Assembly (NCBI GenBank): GCA_003448685.1 | Contig: DLXW01000010.1 | Coordinates: 1-6,839, forward strand | Origin: Cyanothece sp. UBA12306 | Lineage (GTDB): Bacteria > Cyanobacteriota > Cyanobacteriia > Cyanobacteriales > Microcystaceae | DNA length: 6,839 nucleotides | Reading direction: 5' to 3' | Program-made: the position numbers and the translations under genes | In this document: in pieces, positions 1 through 4,931 of the stretch | Position numbering within the stretch: the first letter of the stretch is position 1 | Layout of the letters: each line of letters opens with the position of its first letter | Notes under the pieces: generated by a model | What the model saw: the letters and a program-made list of their open reading frames with translations, nothing else | Databases searched by the model: none | Told to the model about the DNA's origin: nothing

Positions 1-287
1 GAAGTGCGGAATGTGGGTTCTAATGCTTGCAGTCCAGATTCGATGTCTGAAGCATGAAGGAGTTGTAAAGTAAACCTATCTGACCCTAAATCTGACTGTT
101 TGGCTTTGGCTTTTTGTTTCTTCTTGTTGAACCAGTTTGCTGATAACTCTAAACCAGGAACTTGTGACAGCATAGGCTGGGTCATCGTTAGTCCTTGTGC
201 CATCACAGCAGGAGTAACAGTCCCAATTAAGAAGGTGATGGTCAAGAGCAACACCACAAGCCATCTGCCAATAGATTTCAAAATCAC
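1..287 (-). CDS. Exported phosphatase-like protein, N-terminal part (runs off left edge)
   Basis: Partial gene of 95 codons open to the window edge. I chose the GTG at 285-287 because a GAGG Shine-Dalgarno lies 8 bases upstream; an ATG at 299-301 is in another frame and stops after five codons. Residues 1-30 form a typical signal peptide: basic start (K4, R8), hydrophobic core at about 9-24 and a likely cleavage after V-M-A at residue 30, so the product is exported. A lysine-rich linker (55-63) leads to FTLQLLHASD at 72-81, then IESG. That strand resembles the opening of large cyanobacterial extracellular phosphatases (atypical PhoA / 5'-nucleotidase-like, usually HASDxEAG). The function is inferred from this short motif and the signal peptide. 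The last residues (E-P-T-F-R-T) do not look like the family's usual continuation, so the gene may be broken just at the edge. Its upstream region is occupied by an IS200/IS605 remnant. Confidence 0.6.
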   Translation of the reverse strand, partial: MILKSIGRWLVVLLLTITFLIGTVTPAVMAQGLTMTQPMLSQVPGLELSANWFNKKKQKAKAKQSDLGSDRFTLQLLHASDIESGLQALEPTFRT

Positions 288-405
288 GGATAAAACCTCA
301 TGTTGATGGAATTTGACATACTTACCGCCGCGAAACATGCGGGGATTCCCCTAGAACAGGCCCGGGCTGTTGGTATAGCAGTCGCCAAGGTGGTTAGGGC
401 GAGTT

Positions 406-648
406 TTACTTCTGACTTCTGCTATATCTAGGGGTAGGAAATCCTTTCTTTCGAGGTATCTTAGCACGACAATTTTGATAAAATCTATTAATTGATTGCC
501 AGGCTCTATCAGCAGCAGATTGACGGGCTTGAGAGTTTAATTTTGTTACCCAAGGTGTGTCTTGATTTTTAGCTAATTGAGAGCAAAGTTTTTGAAGGTC
601 ATTACGGTTTGTCCTCTTGTTAGACCTCCAATAAATGCTAATGTACAA
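406..648 (-). pseudogene. tnpB: tnpB 5' fragment (TnpB N-terminal region)
   Basis: The reading frame contains YWRSNKRTNRNDLQKLCSQL, then SQARQSAADRAWQSINRFY, then a KKGFP segment. This is the N-terminal helical region of cyanobacterial TnpB proteins, in which aromatic and small-side-chain residues line up before the RuvC-like domain. The first 30 or so family residues are missing: the frame is closed upstream by TGA at 661-663 and its only possible start is a TTG at 646-648. After KKGFP the frame ends quickly in TAA at 406-408, where intact proteins continue with RSVEYK-like sequence. No RuvC catalytic residues or zinc ribbon remain. It points the opposite way from the tnpB 3' tail next to it, so it is either an inverted piece of one element or a piece of a second one. 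Confidence 0.7.
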
Positions 649-667
649 TGTGGCAACTAATCAATAA

Positions 668-784
668 ACGGGGCTAGGAACTCGCCTCGAAATCGTGGAT
701 CTCACCATCTCTACTTCTAAAACTCGTCAACACACGGGATCGATGAAGCAAGTGGGAGAAATGAAGAGACAAAAATTTCGATAA
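668..784 (+). pseudogene. tnpB: tnpB 3' tail fragment (TnpB C-terminus)
   Basis: A 38-codon stretch reads GTRLEIVDLTISTSKTRQ, then HTGSMKQVGEMKRQKFR, and stops at TAA 782-784. The SMKQVGEM tail is what I recognise from the extreme C-terminus of cyanobacterial IS200/IS605 TnpB proteins, past the zinc ribbon. The frame is closed just upstream by TAA at 665-667, so the nuclease core is missing. It sits directly before the right-end hairpin, in the normal order for the end of such an element, which supports the assignment. Identification rests on memory of the family tail, without an alignment. Confidence 0.6.
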
Positions 785-793
785 AATAAGAGA

Positions 794-845
794 AGTCTGG
801 GGGATTTAGAAACCCCGACTCCTCAAAAGTCGGGGTGGTTCATTG
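794..845 (+). repeat. IS200/IS605 right-end hairpin / relic of the TnpB guide-RNA scaffold
   Basis: CCCCGACT (813-820) pairs perfectly with AGTCGGGG (828-835) across a 7-base loop. The same CCCCGACT can also pair with AGTCtGGGG at 794-802, so two hairpins compete. TGGTTCATTG follows. In studied TnpB systems the 3' end of the element is transcribed as the omega/re RNA and the guide is the flanking DNA immediately outside the right end. By that rule the guide here would be the bases from about 846 on, just before the receiver gene start. That role is inference; the pairing is seen directly. Confidence 0.6.
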
Positions 846-873
846 TAGTAAACGGTATTTATCAATCAATCAT

Positions 874-1251
874 ATGTCTTTAATTCTCATTGTAGATGAT
901 TCCGCTTTATCACGTATTATGACCCGTAGAATATTACAAGCGCAGAATCATACGACTCTAGAAGCTGCTGATGGACAACAAGGAATCGAAATGGCCCGCC
1001 ATAAGCAACCTGCTTGTATTTTGTTAGATCTGTTAATCCCTGAACTTAGTGGCTTTGAATTTCTCGAAATTGTGCAGAAAGAAAGGTTGAACATACCAGT
1101 TATTGTTATTACTGCCGATCTCCAAGAAACTACTAAGGCTAAATGCAAAGCATTAGGGGCATTCTCTATTCTTCATAAACCTCCCAAGGCACAAAAACTA
1201 GAAAATGAACTCTCTAAAGTCCTTCTTATTAACCAAGAGGAGACAAATTAA
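874..1251 (+). CDS. CheY-like single-domain response regulator
   Basis: A 125-residue stand-alone receiver with no output domain. All key residues are visible: acidic pair D8-D9 (ILIVDDS), phospho-acceptor D52 (ILLDLLIPELSG), switch T80 (VIVITAD) and K102 followed by P-P (LHKPP). It would take phosphate from a histidine kinase and pass the signal by protein contact. I start it at ATG 874: the longer reading from GTG 835 would begin inside the transposon hairpin and add 13 residues foreign to the family. No clear Shine-Dalgarno precedes 874. Its stop overlaps the next start by one base (TAATG), so the downstream CheC-like protein is probably translationally coupled. CheC proteins dephosphorylate CheY-P, so the pair is likely a matched regulator and phosphatase. 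No kinase or chemoreceptor is in the window. The IS remnant ends about 25-30 bases upstream and may have replaced or supplied the promoter. Confidence 0.93.
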   Translation: MSLILIVDDSALSRIMTRRILQAQNHTTLEAADGQQGIEMARHKQPACILLDLLIPELSGFEFLEIVQKERLNIPVIVITADLQETTKAKCKALGAFSILHKPPKAQKLENELSKVLLINQEETN

Positions 1252-1874
1252 TGCTAACCAAACTTGAAGCAATTAGTGTCTTACAAGAAGTAATTAATAT
1301 TGGTGTGGGAAAAGCAGCTAGTATCCTCAATGAGATGGTTGGAACCCACATAAGATTACAGATACCTTGGGTAGATATTCTCCCTTTTGAATTGGCTAAA
1401 CAAGAATTAGAGAAAAGATTAGGAGAAGATAATCTTTCTACGGTTGAACTTCGATTTACAGGAACTTTACAAGGAAGTGCTGATTTAGTTTTTTCCACAG
1501 ATAGTGCTTCTAAATTAGTGGATTTAGTGACAGAAGAATCTCCAGAAACTTCTGATCTAGATTTCCTGAAAATCGGCGTTCTTACTGAGGTAGGAAATAT
1601 TGTGATTAGTGGTATTATGGGAGTGGTAAGTAATTTATTGAAACAAGAATTTTCCTATTCTATCCCTAGTTATATTGAGGGCAGTATTGACCAGTTTTTT
1701 GACTATAGTTGCCAAGATTTAAACACAACTATTCTTTTAGCACAAACTAATTTTGTTATTGAAAGTATGAATATTAACGGAGACATTATTATTGTATTTA
1801 ATCTAGGATATTTTGATAACTTAATGATCGCCATTAATCAATTTTGTGACCAAGAAATAAAGGACAATGAATGA
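1251..1874 (+). CDS. cheC: CheC-like CheY-P phosphatase
   Basis: 207 residues, the size of CheC. The family active-site pattern (D/S)-x3-E-x2-N-x22-P is found at the N-terminus as S9, E13, N16, P39 with exactly 22 residues between N and P. A second copy in the C-terminal half has E113, N116 and P139, again with 22 residues between, but glycine 109 stands where D/S is expected. CheC family proteins hydrolyse the aspartyl phosphate of CheY; the middle segment (about 60-105) is the beta-rich part. A strong SD (GAGGAG) lies 8 bases before ATG 1251, and the start overlaps the receiver stop. The stop overlaps the start of the cyclase gene by 8 bases. In this order the protein probably sets the lifetime of the phosphorylated receiver encoded just upstream. 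The gene could be CheX-like in detail, but two E-x2-N sites favour CheC. Confidence 0.85.
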   Translation: MLTKLEAISVLQEVINIGVGKAASILNEMVGTHIRLQIPWVDILPFELAKQELEKRLGEDNLSTVELRFTGTLQGSADLVFSTDSASKLVDLVTEESPETSDLDFLKIGVLTEVGNIVISGIMGVVSNLLKQEFSYSIPSYIEGSIDQFFDYSCQDLNTTILLAQTNFVIESMNINGDIIIVFNLGYFDNLMIAINQFCDQEIKDNE

Positions 1875-3336
1875 GATTGAATTAGCATATAATAAATTTT
1901 ATAGTTTGAACTTTGTTCCGGTAGGAATCTGTATTATTAAGGAAGACTTTACTATTATTTTTTGGAATAAATGCCTGGAAGAATGGACTAAAACACCGAG
2001 AGAACAAATTTTAGGACAAGATATTACGAGATATTTTCCTCATCTTAACCAACCAAAATATAAGATACGTATTCAACAAATTTTTCAGGGTTCTCCCCCT
2101 ACAATTTTTTCTTCTCAACTCCATAAACATTTTTTTCCAACAACTTTAGTTAATCAAACATTACAAATTCAACAGACAACTATTGTTGGTCTTCCTAATC
2201 AGGAAGATTACTATGCGCTCATAGTAATACAAGATGTTACCGACATGACAACTCGTTTAGAAAACTGTCGCATTATTCAGAACAAAAGTTTAGCAGAAGT
2301 TGCCGAAAGAAAACAAGCACAAGAAGAACTATTGAAAAAAACAACAGAATTAGAACAGCGAAATATTGATCTAATCTATCTTAATGACATGAGTGAATTG
2401 CTGCAAGCTTGTCTTAGCTTTGAAGAAGTATATAAAGCTGTTTCTCAATCGGCTAAATTACTATTTCAAGAATTAAATGGTGGTTTATTTATTATTAATC
2501 AGTCTGAGCAAATTGTAGAACAAGTTGCTAGTTGGGGTAACCTAAAGAAAAGCAATAAAAAATTTACTAAACAAGATTGTTGGGCTTTAAGAAAAGGACA
2601 AACCCATCTGATGAGTTCACTTTATCATCAACTACCGTGTCAACATTTAGAAATCCTTGCTGTTGAGTCTTATTGTATCCCTTTAATCATTGAAGGAAAC
2701 CCGATAGGAATACTTTATTTGAGCTCAGAAAAACCAGGTCAATTAACCGAAATAAAACAATTATTAGCAACTAATGTAAGCAGACATATTTCCTTAGCTT
2801 TAGCTAACATCAAACTCTGTCAAACTTTGCATAATCAAAGTATCCGTGATGCTTTAACTGGACTTTATAATAGACGATATCTCGAAGAATCTCTAGAAAA
2901 AGAGTTAGAAAGGGCTAAACGTGGACAGCGATCGCTAGGAATTATTATGATTGATGTTGACCATTTTAAAAAATTTAATGATACTTTTGGTCATGATATG
3001 GGAGATATGGTTTTGAGAAAGTTAGGGGGTTTTCTTCAAAGCAATATTCGAGGTTCAGATATTGCCTGTCGCTTTGGAGGAGAAGAATTAACCCTAATTC
3101 TTCCAGAAGCTTCCCTAGAAAATACCAAACAAAGGGCTGAACAATTGCGTCAAGGAGTTAAAAATCTCGATTTAGACCCCTGCAATCAAGTTTTAACCAT
3201 CTCTTTGGGGGTAGCTTGTTTTCCCGATCATGGCTCTTCAAAACAAATTTTGCTCAAAACTGCTGATCAAGCACTTTATCAAGCTAAACGAGAAGGACGC
3301 GATCGCGTTGTTTGTTATCAGATCCCAGAAACCTAG
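1867..3336 (+). CDS. PAS-GAF-GGDEF diguanylate cyclase
   Basis: 489 residues, cytoplasmic, no membrane segment seen. Order: PAS-like domain at about 12-130 (VGICIIKEDFTIIFWNKCLEEW), a glutamine/glutamate-rich coiled linker at about 132-168, a GAF domain at about 172-315 with the cyanobacterial DCWALRKGQ segment at 237-245, then GGDEF at about 325-486. Catalytic features: D363 in MIDVDHFKKFND, and signature GGEEL at 404-408, a variant of GG(D/E)EF with L instead of F last. The inhibitory I-site R395-G-S-D398 sits five residues before it, as in product-inhibited enzymes. The expected reaction is 2 GTP to c-di-GMP. The start at 1867 lies inside the end of cheC (8-base overlap) with AAGGAC close upstream, so this is the last gene of the receiver-cheC-cyclase operon. 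There is no receiver domain of its own; the separate CheY-like protein may be its phospho-input, which is inference. The GAF lacks an obvious bilin-lyase cysteine motif that I could place with confidence. Confidence 0.93.
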   Translation: MNEIELAYNKFYSLNFVPVGICIIKEDFTIIFWNKCLEEWTKTPREQILGQDITRYFPHLNQPKYKIRIQQIFQGSPPTIFSSQLHKHFFPTTLVNQTLQIQQTTIVGLPNQEDYYALIVIQDVTDMTTRLENCRIIQNKSLAEVAERKQAQEELLKKTTELEQRNIDLIYLNDMSELLQACLSFEEVYKAVSQSAKLLFQELNGGLFIINQSEQIVEQVASWGNLKKSNKKFTKQDCWALRKGQTHLMSSLYHQLPCQHLEILAVESYCIPLIIEGNPIGILYLSSEKPGQLTEIKQLLATNVSRHISLALANIKLCQTLHNQSIRDALTGLYNRRYLEESLEKELERAKRGQRSLGIIMIDVDHFKKFNDTFGHDMGDMVLRKLGGFLQSNIRGSDIACRFGGEELTLILPEASLENTKQRAEQLRQGVKNLDLDPCNQVLTISLGVACFPDHGSSKQILLKTADQALYQAKREGRDRVVCYQIPET

Positions 3337-3356
3337 GATCATCCCAAAACAAAATT

Positions 3357-3384
3357 ATTAACTATTAACTATTAACTATTAACT
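3357..3384. repeat. Heptamer tandem repeat, four copies of ATTAACT
   Basis: Four perfect head-to-tail copies of a 7-base unit lie between the convergent cyclase and metallophosphoesterase genes. Read on the minus strand, the last three sense codons (V-N-S) and the TAA stop of the phosphoesterase gene are inside the repeat. Such short heptamer arrays are a known feature of cyanobacterial genomes. Confidence 0.9.
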
Positions 3385-4070
3385 AAACTAGGTTTAAATT
3401 GATCAATCGAAGCAGTTTTGATTTTACCTTTTTGATTAGCTTGCCAAATTTTACCAGTTTCCACTTCTAAACAGGTTAACCAACCCTCACCACAGGCCCA
3501 AGTATCAATACAAATTCGATGACCTAAATTAATAGGGTTTCCATTTTTCTGACTCGTATGACCACAAATCATTGTCTTTCCTGAATAGTGGGAAACGCGA
3601 TAGTCAAATTTTCTCCAAAATAACTCATAATCTGATTGTCTTTTCATTGATAAATGAGGATCAAGATTGGCATGAACAAAAATATTACTGTCTGTTTCCC
3701 AATAATCTAAACAAATATTTTCAATAAAATACCAATGTTCATTGGGAATATTAGATAAAGTACTTTGTCTCCCTAATTTTGCATAGGAATCTAACGTCTC
3801 TTTTCCTCCCATGTCTAACCATAAATGTTTCTCAGAAATGTTATGGCGTGATTGTATCATCTGGATTTCATGGTTACCTTTTAAGGCAATTAATTGGTAA
3901 TGCTGAGATAGATGAATTAACTTGTCTAAAACTCCTTTAGTATCAGGCCCTTTATCAACATAATCCCCTAAAGTAATTAAGACATCTTGTGGCTTTAATT
4001 GAACTGTTTCTAGTAAAGTCTCTAGGGCATTAGAACAGCCATGAACATCAGTGATTGCTAGGGTTCTCAT
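3372..4070 (-). CDS. PPP-type metallophosphoesterase (serine/threonine phosphatase or Ap4A hydrolase-like)
   Basis: 232 residues from ATG 4068-4070, which has AGGTGGG 5-6 bases upstream. An upstream GTG at 4077-4079 would add three residues but places the SD directly against the start. The two-metal motifs of calcineurin-like esterases are all present: D8-V-H10-G, G35-D36-Y-V-D39-K-G, G65-N66-H67-E68, a late FVHANLD histidine and ICGHT. The layout DxH, GDxxDxG, GNHE with small size matches bacterial PPP phosphatases and the ApaH/PrpE group. Substrate cannot be told from sequence: phosphoserine/threonine proteins or dinucleoside polyphosphates are the main options. The gene lies downstream of the eda-like gene on the same strand with an 83-base gap, so it may be co-transcribed or have its own promoter. 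Its C-terminal codons run into the heptamer repeat, so the final residues are probably not conserved. Confidence 0.9.
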   Translation of the reverse strand: MRTLAITDVHGCSNALETLLETVQLKPQDVLITLGDYVDKGPDTKGVLDKLIHLSQHYQLIALKGNHEIQMIQSRHNISEKHLWLDMGGKETLDSYAKLGRQSTLSNIPNEHWYFIENICLDYWETDSNIFVHANLDPHLSMKRQSDYELFWRKFDYRVSHYSGKTMICGHTSQKNGNPINLGHRICIDTWACGEGWLTCLEVETGKIWQANQKGKIKTASIDQFKPSLVNS

Positions 4071-4096
4071 CCAACCCACCTAATTTGTCTGCCTAT

Positions 4097-4125
4097 ATAC
4101 TATCAATCTATCTAAATTAGATTAA
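4097..4125 (-). promoter_or_regulatory. Possible promoter for the metallophosphoesterase gene
   Basis: On the minus strand TTAATC (4120-4125) and TAGTAT (4097-4102) are 17 bases apart, a sigma70-like arrangement with weak match to both boxes. It lies about 27 bases before the ATG. A small dyad AATCTA/TAGATT (4105-4123) covers the spacer. Found by eye only; AT-rich DNA yields such matches easily. Confidence 0.25.
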
Positions 4126-4153
4126 GGTCTGTTTAACAAAAAGCTTTTTTTTC

Positions 4154-4822
4154 TTAAATATTCATTAACTTCAAATTATCTAACAGTATTTTTGCTCTTT
4201 GAGTAACATTTTCCCAATCTTGAGTCTTAATAGCTTCTGGGGGGAATAATTGACCGGATAAACCTACCGCGATCGCCCCTGCTTCAATAAATTTAGCAGC
4301 ATTATCTAGGGTAACCCCTCCGGTAGGAATCAGGGGAATAGACCCCAACGGACCTTGCAAACCCTTAATATAGCCGATTCCGCCCATCGCTTGCACGGGG
4401 AAAACCGTAACACAACTAGCTCCCAATTGCCAGGCGGTAAAAATTTCGGTGGGGGATAACGCCCCAGGAATAATAGGAATTTGTGCTTGAATTGCGGTTT
4501 GAATGAGGTTAGGACTGACGTGAGGGGTAAAGCAAAATTGAACCTTAGCGGCGATCGCTAACTCTAACTGTTCAGTTGTCAAAATCGTGCCAGTTCCGAT
4601 GGTACATTGGGGTAGTTCTTGCCGTAACTGAGCAATTAATTGGGCAGGTTCTCGACTATTCCAGGTAATCTCAATCAGATTAATTCCTCCAGCCGCCACG
4701 GCTTTGGCCATTTTGAGTCCTATTTCAAGATCTAATGTCCGAATAACCGCAATCGCCCGATTTTCTACCAATAAACCCCGCCACCGCTCTGATTTTGTCT
4801 GATAAGCTTCTGAATTTGACAA
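4154..4822 (-). CDS. eda: KDPG/KHG aldolase family protein (Eda-like), catalytic lysine not conserved
   Basis: 222 residues, the usual TIM-barrel size of KDPG aldolases. Recognisable parts: AVIRTLD (25-31), LIEITWN (49-55), IGTGTIL (75-81), FTPHVSP (98-104), IPIIPGALSPTE (115-126), VTVFPVQAMGG (138-148) and IPTGGV (165-170). The family cleaves 2-keto-3-deoxy-6-phosphogluconate to pyruvate and glyceraldehyde-3-phosphate (Entner-Doudoroff). By eye against E. coli Eda, the base E45 is kept as E51 and T73 as T79, but R49 aligns with N55 and the Schiff-base K133 (KFFPA) aligns with T139 (TVFPV). The annotated activity is therefore doubtful. No edd is nearby. The start is a TTG at 4820-4822: an in-frame TGA lies 9 bases further up, no ATG is in frame before M38, and AGGA is only two bases before the TTG. 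It is divergent from the ABC ATPase gene. Confidence 0.8.
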   Translation of the reverse strand: MSNSEAYQTKSERWRGLLVENRAIAVIRTLDLEIGLKMAKAVAAGGINLIEITWNSREPAQLIAQLRQELPQCTIGTGTILTTEQLELAIAAKVQFCFTPHVSPNLIQTAIQAQIPIIPGALSPTEIFTAWQLGASCVTVFPVQAMGGIGYIKGLQGPLGSIPLIPTGGVTLDNAAKFIEAGAIAVGLSGQLFPPEAIKTQDWENVTQRAKILLDNLKLMNI

Positions 4823-4836
4823 ATTCCTATCTCAAT

Positions 4837-4851
4837 AATTATCTGATAATT
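4837..4851. promoter_or_regulatory. 7-1-7 palindrome, possible operator before the eda-like gene
   Basis: AATTATC-T-GATAATT is a perfect 7-1-7 inverted repeat beginning 15 bases upstream of the TTG start of the eda-like gene. It uses the same half-site letters as the Fur/Zur boxes of cyanobacteria (GATAAT and ATTATC) but in the opposite order, so a Fur-family site is only a weak guess. Its place in a divergent intergenic region next to a metal transporter gene makes a regulatory role plausible. Confidence 0.35.
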
Positions 4852-4866
4852 TCTAATTTTTCTATT

Positions 4867-4896
4867 TTACCTTTGAATTCTAAAGTTCAAAGGTAA
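4867..4896. promoter_or_regulatory. 11-bp inverted repeat, candidate operator of the metal ABC ATPase gene
   Basis: TTACCTTTGAA (4867-4877) and TTCAAAGGTAA (4886-4896) are perfect inverted copies separated by 8 bases. The dyad lies between divergent genes, so a terminator is unlikely, and no T-run follows. Its right arm contains the putative -35 box (4886-4891) of the plus-strand gene, the usual place for a repressor site. The TTGAA/TTCAA core is reminiscent of ArsR/SmtB or MntR-type sites, but spacing does not match a consensus I can name. Confidence 0.55.
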
Positions 4897-4914
4897 TGAT
4901 GTATTTTTCATAAT
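4886..4914 (+). promoter_or_regulatory. Putative promoter of the ABC ATPase gene
   Basis: TTCAAA (4886-4891) and CATAAT (4909-4914) with a 17-base spacer look like a sigma70-type promoter on the plus strand. Transcription would begin near 4921, before both candidate starts (4932 and 4980). Overlap of the -35 with the dyad supports regulated transcription. By eye only. Confidence 0.4.
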
Positions 4915-4931
4915 TGTCTCATTTTTGAGCT

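Larger units (their letters stand above)
308..850. mobile_element. Decayed IS200/IS605-family (TnpB-type) element remnant
   Basis: About 540 bases between the divergent phosphatase and receiver genes. The left side (about 313-350) has TGACATACTTACC, a degenerate hairpin (CCGC...GCGG) and GGGATTCCC, the layout of many IS200/IS605 terminal hairpins. TTGAT at 303-307, just outside, matches the target motif known for ISDra2; that may be chance. The right side has a clean hairpin (813-835) followed by TGGTTCATTG. Inside are two coding fragments of tnpB in opposite orientations (406-648 minus, 668-784 plus), so the interior is deleted and rearranged and cannot encode a working nuclease. No tnpA is present. 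Exact ends are uncertain by about 10 bases. Local GC around 320-400 is clearly higher than in the neighbouring genes. Besides the tnpB pieces I see no gene here. Confidence 0.7.

Noticed and set aside
100..306. Plus-strand open frame of 68 codons and overlapping minus frame 76-264
   Set aside because: Both overlap the phosphatase-like gene, whose frame has a clear signal peptide, SD and family motif. They are shadows.
306..431. Plus-strand open frame of 41 codons beginning ATG GAA TTT
   Set aside because: It translates the transposon end and its GC-rich interior, with no SD and no recognisable domain.
835..873. Longer start (GTG 835) for the receiver gene
   Set aside because: The extra 13 residues come from the transposon right end, and the family begins at the MSLILIVDD methionine (874).
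948..1148. Minus-strand frame inside the receiver gene
   Set aside because: Shadow of a gene with all its catalytic residues visible.
1229..1498. Minus-strand frame inside cheC
   Set aside because: Shadow; the plus frame carries the CheC signature.
3321..3340. Imperfect stem GATCCCAG/CTAGGATC at the end of the cyclase gene as a terminator
   Set aside because: One mismatch, overlap with the stop codon and no T-run after it.
3357..3384. ATTAACT repeats, and the array at 6767, as CRISPR arrays
   Set aside because: Units are 7 bases, directly adjacent, with no spacers.
4138..4149. AAAAAGCTTTTT after the eda-like gene as a terminator
   Set aside because: A self-complementary 12-mer with no loop and only A/T arms does not form a stable hairpin.
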